Made by a program: the position numbers and the translations under genes
Shown: positions 45,820 to 55,792 of the stretch, piece by piece
How positions within the stretch are numbered: the first letter of the stretch is position 1
How the letters are laid out: the number at the start of each line of letters is the position of its first letter
Assembly: GCF_000003815.2 (NCBI RefSeq)
Contig: NC_049996.1
Coordinates: 4,781,834 to 4,845,833, forward strand
Direction: 5' to 3'
Length of the DNA stretch: 64,000 bases
DNA from: Branchiostoma floridae
Lineage: Eukaryota; Chordata; Leptocardii; Amphioxiformes; Branchiostomatidae
Notes under the pieces: generated by a model
The model's input: only the letters and a program-made list of their open reading frames with translations
Told to the model about the DNA's origin: nothing
Databases searched by the model: none

Positions 45820-47628
45820 CTAAAAAACTGCACGTACTTCTTTTCCTTTGTCAAGTGCTTCTAGAATTAAGTTACATATGTAAACGAGCTGACAAGTTGT
45901 AGAGTCATTTTTCATAAATCCAGATTGGAAAGTGTACAATAAGTCATTGGAAATTAGGTGATTATAAACATGTTTATATACAATTTTCTCCAGGATTTTC
46001 GACAAAGATGGCAGCAGCGAAACAGGACGGTAATTTGTTTTGTCACGAGAGTCACCTTTTTTAAAGATTGGAATAACATTTGCTTTTTTCCATACATTAG
46101 GGAAGATACCATGGGACAAAGACAAATTGAAAACATACGCTAATTTATCAGAAATAAAGGGTGCTATCAACTTAAGAAAACGATTATCGATGTCATCATA
46201 GCCATGAGCCTTTGAGGACTCTAAGCAACCGATAAGCATTTCAACCTCATCAGACGTAGTTGAAATGTATGTTGATTTCTCACTGGTGAGAAAGGTCAGA
46301 TCAGGAAGGGCGGCATTGGATGTGTCTATTGTTGACTGAGACGCAAAGAAGTCATTGAAAATGCAAGCTTTTTCATACGAGTCAACAATGGATACTAAGC
46401 CATTCAATAGCGGAGGTATGGTGCTGAAAGAATTACGTTTATAAAACTTTTTAACAATATGCCACCATTTCTTGGGGGCTGTTGAGGGGTTTGAAAGAGA
46501 TTGAGCCAAACGAGATACATATTCAAACTTGGCCTTGGAGATTTTGTTGGTCAATTTGTTACGAATGTTTCGATATGCAATCCAATCAGCAGAAAAATTA
46601 GATTTTTTAGCTTTTTTATGAAACTTATCTCGCAAGTGCATTAATTTCCTGATGTTGGATGACATCCAGGGTTTGTCATTAGGTTTGATAGTTATAGTCT
46701 TATGAGGAATGCAGCTATATTTTGCCTCTAGAATAAGTTGTACAAGCTTACTAGTTGCTTCATCAACTGTTCCGCATCCGTATATATCAAACCACTTGGG
46801 ATCTGACAGGAAGAAAGTAAGAGAATCATTATCGATATTACTAAAGTCCCAAAAAGTTCGAGAATACGGTTTTGGAACAGAGACAAGGAAACTCATGTAA
46901 CCAATAATAGGAGAGTGGTGACAATTGGACAGGGGGGATAAAACAGACGTTTTTGTAAAGAACTCAGGTGAATCGGTAAAAATTAAGTCAATCAACGAGG
47001 GAAACTGTGAGAGGTCACAGGTTGGTTCAGTGATGATCTGTTGAAGATTTACAATCTGAGTAGCTTGGCGTAATTTAGCACCGGCATAATTAACTGGGTC
47101 CAGGTGCCACCACTCATTGTGTTTGGAATTAAAATCACCAGTCACAACAATGGCATCTGGGCGCTCAGAATGCGCCGTACTGACAGAGTCAATAAATTGA
47201 TCCATGAAGTCATTAGTGATGGAAATATTCTGACCCGGTGGACGATAGTAAGTAGCAAACAAAATTTTGAAGATGCCAATCTGGAGTTCCAACCAAACAC
47301 ATTCGGACGAGATAACTTCAAGATCATCTCGTCTTTTACAAGGAATAGTATTTGTAATATAAATGAGAACTCCCCCTCCGTGACGATTTCTGTCACGACG
47401 GATGGGAGGTTGGAAGCCATCTAATGAGATATCATCTGACTCAATGGAATCTCCAAGCCAGGATTCTGTGACAGCAACAATGTCAATATCATAATCAGAT
47501 ACAATCGCCGAGATTTCATCAAGTTTAGATCCAGCAACAATACTGTTTACATTAACGTGCATGAAAGTCAAACATTTATTGTTTCCCGAGGTCCTCCTAA
47601 ACCCTTGGGCAGTAGGTAGATTAACCAT
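45820..47628 (-). pseudogene. LINE ORF2, endonuclease and start of reverse transcriptase
   Basis: ATG at 47628 opens an apurinic/apyrimidinic-type endonuclease: MHVNVNS, AVTESWLGD (catalytic Glu), ATYYRPPG, VVTGDFNSKHNEW, LIDLIFTD and CHHSPIIG are its motifs in order. RT blocks follow (VIPIFKKGD, NYRPVSLLPSLSK, FQSGFMKN). The frame stops at 45820-45822 inside a short T run on the coding strand, exactly where motif A begins. A one-base loss in this homopolymer explains it and may be an inactivating mutation or a sequencing error. Confidence 0.85.
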
Positions 47629-47855
47629 AATCAAAAGTTACATGAATAGTGAAATTTACGATAATTCTGGCTTGGGAAAGGGTAGGTGGGACTGGCACAC
47701 ACATGAGAATATAAACGCACATAACAACACAAAATGGCAAACTGTTTCCGGCACAACTGTTAAGAAGAGCCCAAACAAATATACATGACATTCAGGGCCG
47801 CCGTTACCAGGCCATCATAAGTTTAGATAAAGCAAATACTTAACGGAGAAGGAGT

Positions 47856-48629
47856 CTAGTTGAAGTAGTCCTCAGGTGTTTTGAACTTCTTCCCTCCCGC
47901 AACGCAGAGGTACATAGTGACACCATCAAGTTTGAACTTGGGCTTAAGGTCCTTGCTCCTTGCATCATGAAAGGCCGTCTTTAGCCGCTCTTTCGCCTTC
48001 TGGATGGGAACAGGAAGGTGGACACTGACACCGATGCCAGACTTCGGCTGGAGACGATATGCGTGGCGCAGAACAAGATCGCGATCCGTCATGGAAACAA
48101 ACTTGGCGATGACTGGGTTGCCGCGCATCTTGGGTAGACGGTGGACGTTAACAAAGGCGATACTCTTGACGTTGGCCACCTTCAGGTTATCCTCCATGAA
48201 TTTGGAGGTTTTCTCAACTACATCTTCTTCTCTCTCGGCCGGTACACCCCAGAAGAGAAGATTTTGCTTCTTGGAATAGAGCTCCGATAACAGCAGTTTC
48301 TCCTCGAGGGCGATGACGCGCTCTTCCATTTTCTTGGTTTTGGTGGAAGTTTCTTGTTTGAGGGTATCGATCTCGTCGTGAGCGAAGGATACGCTCTGCT
48401 GAAGAGAAACAACTTCCTGACGCAGAGACTTCACGTCTTCACCCAAGTGATGAATTGAGGCATTTAACTTGTCAAAGCTCGCAGATGTTTTAGATGCAAA
48501 TTCACTCAGGTGTGCAGCGATACTGGTCAGGGATACCTGCGATGCCATGCTGCTATCCTCTGAATCTTGCGCGACAGAGTCTACAGAAGTAGGTCTGCGT
48601 TTCCTCTTAGGTTGCTTTCTACCCGGCAT
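47856..48629 (-). CDS. LINE ORF1, coiled-coil RNA-binding protein
   Basis: The chosen ATG at 48629 gives 257 residues that begin with a basic stretch (MPGRKQPKRKRR). A heptad-rich coiled coil follows (about residues 60-125, with LRQEVVSLQQS and EERVIALEEKLLLSE), then an RRM-like region (NLLFWGVPA, FVNVHRLPKMRGNPVIAKF) and a C-terminal domain (KERLKTAFHDAR). This is the layout of L1-type ORF1p, an RNA chaperone that trimerises and coats the element's RNA. ORF2 starts about 230 bases downstream. It is intact. Confidence 0.8.
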   Translation of the reverse strand: MPGRKQPKRKRRPTSVDSVAQDSEDSSMASQVSLTSIAAHLSEFASKTSASFDKLNASIHHLGEDVKSLRQEVVSLQQSVSFAHDEIDTLKQETSTKTKKMEERVIALEEKLLLSELYSKKQNLLFWGVPAEREEDVVEKTSKFMEDNLKVANVKSIAFVNVHRLPKMRGNPVIAKFVSMTDRDLVLRHAYRLQPKSGIGVSVHLPVPIQKAKERLKTAFHDARSKDLKPKFKLDGVTMYLCVAGGKKFKTPEDYFN

Positions 48630-48773
48630 TGACTGGAGAAGGAGACAGTAACAACACTGGATGCCACAAAATGTCCGGAATAAGAAAGAATTGGAGTCAA
48701 ACGGCCCGGTATGGCGGGAGCTCCGTATCACACGTTACGCTTCGCCGCCATCTTGAAACCATATTTTTAAGTT

Positions 48774-49490
48774 CAAACCGACTACGGTATGTACAACTGG
48801 ACAGCGTCATTGAGCACCTGCCGCAGCTGAAATACGTTGATGTAAGTTTTAACAAACTTGTATCGGTCTCTCAGCACGAACTGGGGTGGCCACAGGTGAC
48901 AAAGTTCTTTATCGAGGGAAACCCCTTCCACTGTGACTGTGACCTCTCCTGGCTGATTGACAAGATGGCGTGTTTACAAGCCTGTACGGGCCGAGACGAC
49001 GCGACCTGTCGCCGGTTGTGTCCAACAGCATACTTCCTTGCTGTCAAAAAATGCAACGAGAACCGTACAGTCTGTCACAGTCCAAGTGGACTAAAGGGAC
49101 TGCCTTTATCAAATGTGTCCACATATCTGACGGGTTGTGGACCACACCGGCTGACCACAAAAGCAGACAATGTCCCGACCGATGCGACTGATGAGAATCA
49201 AATGCAGAACAGCGACACTTCTTTCATAGATAACAACAACATAAATAAGTCAGAGAGTAAACTATCAGCTGAAGAATCCTACCAGGACGACAAATCGACA
49301 ATGATAAATTTTACACAGGCCATGACAAAGTCCGCCAACAACACGACTACAAAGAAACAAGAGGACGACAAAGTCCCGGTTCTTCTCATCTCCATCTTTG
49401 TGATAGGAACGTTCCTGACTTTTATTTTCATCATCTGTATCGTGGGAATGAAGATGAAGAACAAATTATGCCGAGAAGAAGCCAACATCG
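48774..49490 (+). CDS. LRR receptor gene 2, exon 1, part after the LINE
   Basis: The frame resumes at SNRLRYVQLDSVIEHLPQL and carries the last LRR (VDVSFNKL), the LRR C-cap (GNPFHCDCDLSWLIDKMACL) with its cysteines, a Ser/Thr/Asn-rich stalk and a membrane helix (VLLISIFVIGTFLTFIFIIC). The exon ends after the first base of a Gly codon at 49490, followed by the donor GTTTGT. A retained-intron reading would stop nine codons later, which would give a short-tailed form like gene 1. Open frame upstream of 48762 belongs to the LINE and is not part of the gene. Confidence 0.85.
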
Positions 49491-50029
49491 GTTTGTTAAT
49501 TTTTTTGTTAGGATTACTGTAGTATTCTTCCCGGAGTCCTCACCAATGCAATGCATACACACAAAAAAAGCAACTGCAAACAAACATCACTATAGTGACA
49601 ACATATTGTAAATTTTACACTATATTATTAAGAATACATATGATCTAATACCGGATACCATCGACTAAGGTAACATATAAACTTGATAAACATTGTCTAT
49701 TCTTGGATGTTTTGAGACTATCCAAAGATACAATTCATCTTGATAAACGTATGACAAATTAGAAATATTATTCAATGGCCAGAGGTCACAAGAAGTTTAC
49801 AACACAGATACTTTCTCTCTATAGATCAACATATTTTTTTGTTCGTTTCAGTGTTTAACCCATTGTCGTTCCCGTCCCTCACATCGGCTATAGTCATCTG
49901 TGAACTCATTGTAGTTATATTACAATGGCATCTTTACTTTCAATCTATAGCTATCACTATATGTTTCTTTTATAGAGATAGGCGTGACATACGTACAGTA
50001 CACTCATTGTATATATTGTTTCTTTGCAG
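49491..50029 (+). other. intron of LRR receptor gene 2
   Basis: It starts GTTTGT and ends TGTTTCTTTGCAG. Phase 1 is kept across it (G of 49490 plus GA of 50030 gives Gly). The 539-base intron is AT-rich with no other feature. Confidence 0.7.
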
Positions 50030-51348
50030 GAGCTGTCAGTCACGGACACCCAGTTGTCAATCATATTGCAGGACCTGTCAATCACGGAGACTTAGATCTC
50101 AGTGTCATAACACCACCAATAGTGAACTCTAAATGCCACGGCACCACTGATGATGAAGATCTACATTACTACCATTCGTCTGACACAGATGAAATCCAAA
50201 CTTCGGCTCCATCTCTAAACGTGTCACACCAGAGCACCACTGATGGAGATCTACATTACTACCATTCGTCTGACACAGATGAAATCCAAACTTCGGATCC
50301 AACTATAAACACGTCACACCAGAGCACCTGTGATGGAGATCTACATTACTACCATTCGTCTGACACAGATGAAATCCAAACTTCGGCTCCATCTCTAAAC
50401 GTGTCACACCAGAGCACCACTGATGGAGATCTACATTACTACCATTCGTCTGACACAGATGAAATCCAAACTTCGGATCCAACTATAAACACGTCACACC
50501 AGAGCACCTGTGATGGAGATCTACATTACTACCATTCGTCTGACACAGATGAAATCCAAACTTCGGATCCAACTATAAACACGTCACACCAGAGCACCTG
50601 TGATGGAGATCTACATTACTACCATTCGTCTGACACAGATGAAATCCAAACTTCGGCTCCATCTCTAAACGTGTCACACCAGAGCACCACTGATGGAGAT
50701 CTGCATTACTACCATTCGTCTGACACAGATGAAAACCAAACTCCGGATCCAACTCTAAACTCGGCATACCAGAGCACCTCTGAGGAAGACGTCCATTCGT
50801 CTGACACAAATGGAAACCAAACTTCGGACCCAACTCTGTACAGGTCACACCAGAACACATCTGATGAAGATCCACAATACTACCGGTCGTCTGACATAGA
50901 TGAAAACCAAACTTCGGTTCCAACTCTAAACGTGTCAGACCAGAGCACCTCTGAGGAAAGTTTCCATGCAGACCATCTACCTGTCCAAGAGAATACTCCA
51001 CACTGTATGGGATCAAGCAATAGCAGCACCTCGCAACTAAAAACCGTACCATCCCGCCTGTATGCGTCGTTGGATGGTGACACTTCTGAAGAAGGTCTAC
51101 ACAATGAAAACCATTACATAGACTCTAGTAGTATGCACAATGAAGCCCAAGCACCTACCGCATCGCCCCATTTGTACGCCTTGCCTGATGCCAACTCAAC
51201 AACCATCTATTCTTCTGCAGCAGAAGGTTTAGATCATGGACACCCTGTTGCTCTTGATAATGAAGAACAGTTCATAGAACCTATCTATGGCACCCATGCT
51301 CAAGCAGCAGCAGCTACAGCATCCCGCCTGTACAACATGTGTGACTGA
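50030..51348 (+). CDS. LRR receptor gene 2, exon 2, repeat-bearing cytoplasmic tail
   Basis: Starting AVSHGHPVVNHIAG, the exon adds about 439 residues to the inside of the cell and stops at 51346-51348. Its core is seven near-identical 30-residue repeats (50154-50783), each with GDLHYYHSSDTDEIQTS, followed by three decayed ones. The end holds separated tyrosine motifs: RLYASLDGD, HLYALPDAN, EPIYGTHAQ and RLYNMCD. The tail is acidic, Ser/Thr/Asp-rich and probably disordered. Repeated Tyr-Tyr pairs suggest a phosphorylation-dependent docking tail, which is inference. I know no family with these repeats. Confidence 0.8.
50154..50783 (+). repeat. coding 90-bp tandem repeats in LRR gene 2
   Basis: Seven units differ mainly in two linked blocks: type a (SAPSLNVSHQSTTDG) and type b (SDPTINTSHQSTCDG), in the order a, b, a, b, b, a, then a diverged unit. 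The shared 45 or so bases are identical in nucleotides across units, including silent sites, so the array expanded recently. Confidence 0.9.
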
Positions 51349-51439
51349 CACTCCTATTAATTGAAGAGAACAAGTCTACAGGTACAGACCAGGGACCGTG
51401 TTAATATAATAATACCTGGTGTATTTTGCAGCCAGTAGA

Positions 51440-51700
51440 TACACAAAGTGTGGGTAATGAGGCTGTTCAACTTGGTCGAGGCACCTCCTCGAGCACGGGA
51501 CCCCCGTTTTACGTCCCTCCCGGAAGACAATTTCGTGGAAAGCTTCGTGAGGTTACAGCAATCCGGACGCCCTTGGTTGGTCCCCCGTCCAAGCACTGTC
51601 CGGACCGCGCGTTGCTTAACTTCCGAGATCGAGGGATCGGGTGTACCATCGCGCCACGCGGCCGTAGCGACACAACCACTGTAGGACTCATGCAGCTCAA
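51440..51700 (-). mobile_element. 5S rRNA-derived SINE
   Basis: On the - strand, GTCGCTACGGCCGCGTGGCG, CCCGATCCCTCGATCTCGGA, AGTTAAGCAACG and GTGCTTGGACGGGGGACC follow the order of 5S rRNA, including the internal promoter A box and C box. A non-5S body (GGGACGTAAAACGGGGGTCC, GAGGAGGTGCCTCGA) follows, as in 5S-headed SINEs (SINE3 type). Mutations in the 5S part make a working 5S gene unlikely. It lies just past the stop of LRR gene 2, so it may form part of that gene's 3' UTR. Confidence 0.75.
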
Positions 51701-52423
51701 TTTCTAGGGACAATCACTGACGAACACCCGGCGAAGGTGTAAGACATCATTTGGACACTCATATATCAAGATTGATCTTTTGAAAATAAATGCGGCACAG
51801 GCATCACCTATGGTTAACGTATGACGATAGACTACATAGGACTCATAGCTTTGTTTGAATTTGACGAAACGGCTGCACGATTCTTTCGAATGCTGTTGAT
51901 GAATAATGATTGCTTGGTGATGCTGTTTGGTCGCAGTTGAATCTGCCTACTTGTGATCAAGGTCAATTGTCAAAGTAGCTTTGATGACTTGATTTTGCTT
52001 TGTTGTGAAGATGTACTGTAATGGTTTCATAGAGTTGGAAAGTGTGGAGATATATTCTCTGTGTAATATATATAATGAAACATGTGTATTGTGTTGATGT
52101 TGGAAACCGATATAGTGATTATTTTCTAAAACAAAGAACATCTCATTGTGTTCTAAAATGTGAAAATAAGCTGAAAAAGACTTAGGATTACTTTTCTGTA
52201 GACATGACTTAGAAAATAATGAAGGGCATAATGAAGGTAGCTGAAGAGATTCTATTTTCCATATATTAATCTCCAACAAAGGTGGCATGGTCTAGCCAAG
52301 GCCGAGTTGTCAGATTTGAGATGGCCGAGTTGGTAATGGTCCGTGTCGTCCTGATAGCCCAACAGAGGGTTGAAGCTAAAACTTGCCTGGCGTTCAAGAG
52401 GATCATCAGTCATGTATAGATGC
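51701..52423. other. gene-free stretch
   Basis: Nothing beyond a possible polyadenylation word (AATAAA near 51785) for LRR gene 2. Confidence 0.4.
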
Positions 52424-52708
52424 AGTTACTCCAATTTTCATCAATCAATGATTGTTTTGTAAAGGTCCAGAACATACCTCCCAAATTTTCGATGTCTACC
52501 AGCACATATTCGTCACGGGGAATGACCTAGTCTCAATTCTCGCAAGGGGGCAGATGATCCTCGCAAACCTGATCTAGTGTCGTTCTCTCGCGAGAATTGA
52601 GACTATGTCATTCCTTGTGAAGAAAATATGCTGGTAGACATCGAAAATTTGGGAGGTATGTACTCTATCTTTACATAACAGTCATTGATTCGTGAAAATT
52701 GGAGTAAC
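52424..52708. repeat. long fold-back element, 285 bp
   Basis: GTTACTCCAATTTTCA at the left pairs with TGAAAATTGGAGTAAC at the right. The arms continue for more than 110 bp each through CATACCTCCCAAATTTTCGA and GACCTAGTCTCAATTCTCGC and their inverses. The loop is only about 50 bases. It is a MITE of fold-back type or an inverted duplication; no target repeat is obvious. Confidence 0.8.
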
Positions 52709-53482
52709 CCCAAAACATACTTGACTATAAATTATTCATTTTAGTCAAGAACGGCTTTTTGCATCAGCTTGGAAATCATCTTGGCCTGTAAGAGCATAAA
52801 CGTGCAATCAAGGTTTTCACTCATTCATTTATGCATACGTTACAAAGTTTTTTCTTTCAGCCATGTTTCTGCGTCAATTTTCTCGTCCAGTATTTTGAAC
52901 TGGTTTGACCTAAAACAGAGTAAACCAGGCCTTATTGTACTACATGCATTAGAAATTAATAACAGACACATCGAGTACAGACACGTAGTATTAAGTGCAT
53001 ACTTTATTTTGCAAAGTGTACATGCAAGGAAGAGTATCAAAATTATCAAGACTTTTCATGATTGGTATGGATCATCATTAAATTGTACATTTTTACAAAA
53101 ATGATTAAGCTTGATATATCAGCACAGTAATTTAATGTCACCATCAATAATGTAGCTCTTCTTTAATTTTGAAGATTTTTCGGTAAAAACAATGAATAGT
53201 CGTTAAGACAAAAGAATCATGAAGGGATTGGAGTATTTCTATAATATAACAACTTTGATAAATTCAGATCCAGCTTACCATACAAGAAAGAACATCACAT
53301 GTTGCACATTTAGTACTTTGCTGTAAGTTCAGGCTAAATGACATCAATACGATATAGCATAACATAAAATAATATCTTTATCAGGACATAATATAAAACA
53401 ATATGATATAACAGCATAATATGATACGATTAATATAACAACATTTCAGACAAGTATCTGTTTTCTTTTCTTGTTTTTTAGG
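52709..53482. other. gene-free stretch
   Basis: AT-rich sequence. The frame 52769-53104 is open for 111 codons but shows no family resemblance. Confidence 0.35.
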
Positions 53483-53673
53483 CATCATCATCACCATCAC
53501 TTTTATTTTTCTATCATCATCATCATCATCATCATCACCATCACTTTTATTTTTCTATCATCATCATCATCATCATCACTTTTATTTTTCTATCATCATC
53601 ATCATCATCACCATCACTTTTATTTTTCTATCATCATCATCATCATCATCATCACCATCACTTTTATTTTTCT

Positions 53674-53704
<31 letters not shown>

Positions 53705-53816
53705 CCATCACTTTTATTTTTCTATCATCATCATCATCATCATCATCATCACCATCACTTTTATTTTTGCGTATCATCATCATCATCATCATCATCACCA
53801 TCACTTTTATTTTTCT

Positions 53817-53847
<31 letters not shown>

Positions 53848-54293
53848 CCATCACTTTTATTTTTCTATCATCATCATCATCATCATCATCACCATCACTT
53901 TTATTTTTCTATCATCATCATCATCATCATCATCACTTTTATTTTTCTATCATCATCATCATCATCACTTTTATTTTTCTATCATCATCATCATCATCAT
54001 CACTTTTATTTTTCTATCATCATCATCATCATCATCATCACCATCACTTTTATTTTTCTATCATCATCATCATCATCATCACTTTTATTTTTCTATCATC
54101 ATCATCATCATCATCATCATCACCATCACTTTTATTTTTCTATCATCATCATCATCATCATCACTTTTATTTTTCTATCATCATCATCATCATCACCATC
54201 ACTTTTATTTTTCTATCATCATCATCATCATCATCACTTTTATTTTTCTATCATCATCATCATCATCATCATCACCATCACTTTTATTTTTCT

Positions 54294-54324
<31 letters not shown>

Positions 54325-54343
54325 CCATCACTTTTATTTTTCT

Positions 54344-54374
<31 letters not shown>

Positions 54375-54504
54375 CCATCACTTTTATTTTTCTATCATCA
54401 TCATCATCATCATCATCACTTTTATTTTTCTATCATCATCATCATCATCATCATCACCATCACTTTTATTTTTCTATCATCCTCATCATCATCATCATCA
54501 CCAT
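53483..54504 (+). repeat. composite ATC minisatellite
   Basis: Runs of ATC of variable length are separated some 27 times by the spacer CACTTTTATTTTTCT. Most runs end ATCACCATCAC. The long open frames here alternate poly-His, poly-Ser and poly-Ile, because the ATC run is read in different phases between spacers, and are not genes. Confidence 0.95.
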
Positions 54505-54762
54505 TGTTATAATCATTACCACTATCATCATTGATATATATCATAATAACTATTATGATCATAATCATCATAACTCATATCCTCACCATTAGTACCACAT
54601 CATCATCAACCTGATAACAAAATTGGTTGAGAAATTTGCATTTTCACTGAAAACTTTTGATAGTACAAAATGTCTGGAACTTGTTGCTTGTTAATTTATT
54701 TCCTGCCATACTTTTAGGACAGCTGGACTAGAAGTTTATTTACATTAATGAAAATAATTCAA

Positions 54763-54783
54763 TGAGAGAGAGAGAAAGAGGGA

Positions 54784-54877
<94 letters not shown>
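54763..54877. repeat. GA microsatellite
   Basis: About 55 GA units with three early interruptions. The purity of the later part suggests active slippage. Confidence 0.95.
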
Positions 54878-54880
<3 letters not shown>

Positions 54881-55156
54881 TAAATGAAAGAAAAATGCCA
54901 TAGACAGAACATCAATGTCTTGTTGAAAGGAACTGATTGAAAAAATAACATGTAGGGTTAAGTTTCTCTAAGGCCGTATCCTTGAAAGTTTCAAAAGAAG
55001 CGACTAGGTTTAGGTCACAGTGGTGCCCCTACCACTTTATGCTAAGTGTAAGATGTGTGCATAATTATCATAACTAAACATCTCAATGTGTCATGAATTA
55101 GAGAAATGGTCATTATAAGTGCACTTAAACTGACTCTCACTAAACTAGAAAAAATA

Positions 55157-55555
55157 TGGGACCGCGTAGCGCAGTGGGACCGTGTTTGCCCCGTGACCGA
55201 GAGGTTGCGGGTTCGAATCCGCCTGCTGTGTCACCGATCTTGTGCCCTTGGGAAAGGCACTTTACACGGCTTTCCTCACTATACTCAGGTGAAAATAAGT
55301 ACCTAGCTTCGGCTCACGGTGATTTACATCATTCATCCGGACGGGAGACCTGGTGCATATGAAAGGGTATGTCACCCCGTAAGGGGCGGTATAACCCAGT
55401 CGTGTGTAAACATGTGCAAACATGTGCGATCACGTCGACCGATGATGTATGTTCGTCTGTATCTCTGCGGATCTGCCGCTACCAGCCCAAAGCTGCCTAG
55501 GTAGATCCGTGTAATGAGTTGTATCATTGGCAAAATAAATAAAAAATAAATAAGA
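55157..55555 (+). mobile_element. tRNA-derived SINE
   Basis: The head GGGACCGCGTAGCGCAGTGG is an RNA polymerase III A box, and GGTTGCGGGTTCGAATCCG is a B box. The body includes GCCCTTGGGAAAGGCACTTT, TTTCCTCACTATACTCAGGT and CATTCATCCGGACGGGAGAC, and the tail is made of AAATA units. The CTTTCCTCACT...CAGGT body resembles a central domain reported in SINEs of several animal phyla, including amphioxus; I am less sure of the exact domain name. Confidence 0.85.
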
Positions 55556-55792
55556 TAAGTAAATATCTGGGAGTATTTTACTACAGAGTATTTCCAGACT
55601 AAATTATCACAAGATTGACACAGAGCATTATGTTTCTAACTACAGTTTGCGCTAAGAAAAGATTTAAGTGTAATCTGAAAAGTACATTAGTAGGTGAGGT
55701 AAGTGACAGATCCAAAGGAAAGCAGGATGTAAGATTTAATTACAGAAAAATGAAGGCTTTGTTTGAAATGATAGCTGCCACCATGGACTGTA

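Larger units (their letters stand above)
44107..48761 (-). mobile_element. full-length CR1/Jockey-group LINE, 4.66 kb
   Basis: The element lies antisense to LRR gene 2. It ends in a poly-A tail (the T run at 44105-44123) and begins GGTTTCAAGATGGCGGCGAA at 48761, a GC-rich LINE 5' UTR. The 12-bp direct repeat TATTTTTAAGTT (44095-44106 and 48762-48773) is the target-site duplication. It encodes ORF1 (L1-type RNA binding protein) and ORF2 (endonuclease plus reverse transcriptase), with one frameshift in ORF2. Full length plus a perfect duplication imply a recent insertion. The clade (Crack/Daphne, L2 or CR1) is uncertain. Confidence 0.9.

Noticed and set aside
50573-51052. 159-codon open frame on the - strand
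   Set aside because: It is the shadow of the 90-bp repeats of LRR gene 2 exon 2.
40036-51348. Rearranging VLR locus
   Set aside because: The genes are complete in the germline and no flanking LRR cassettes are present.
51567-51682. A functional 5S rRNA gene
   Set aside because: Conserved 5S positions are mutated, the 3' end is replaced by SINE sequence and no T-run terminator is in place.
52769-53104. 111-codon open frame
   Set aside because: AT-rich, no recognisable domain, no splice context and not ATG-anchored in a convincing way.
53471-54592. Open frames of 373 and 255 codons with poly-His, poly-Ser and poly-Ile
   Set aside because: They are readings of the ATC repeat in changing phase and contain no non-repeat protein sequence.
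55157-55230. A functional tRNA gene
   Set aside because: A and B boxes are present but the arms do not form a normal cloverleaf and a SINE body and A-rich tail follow.
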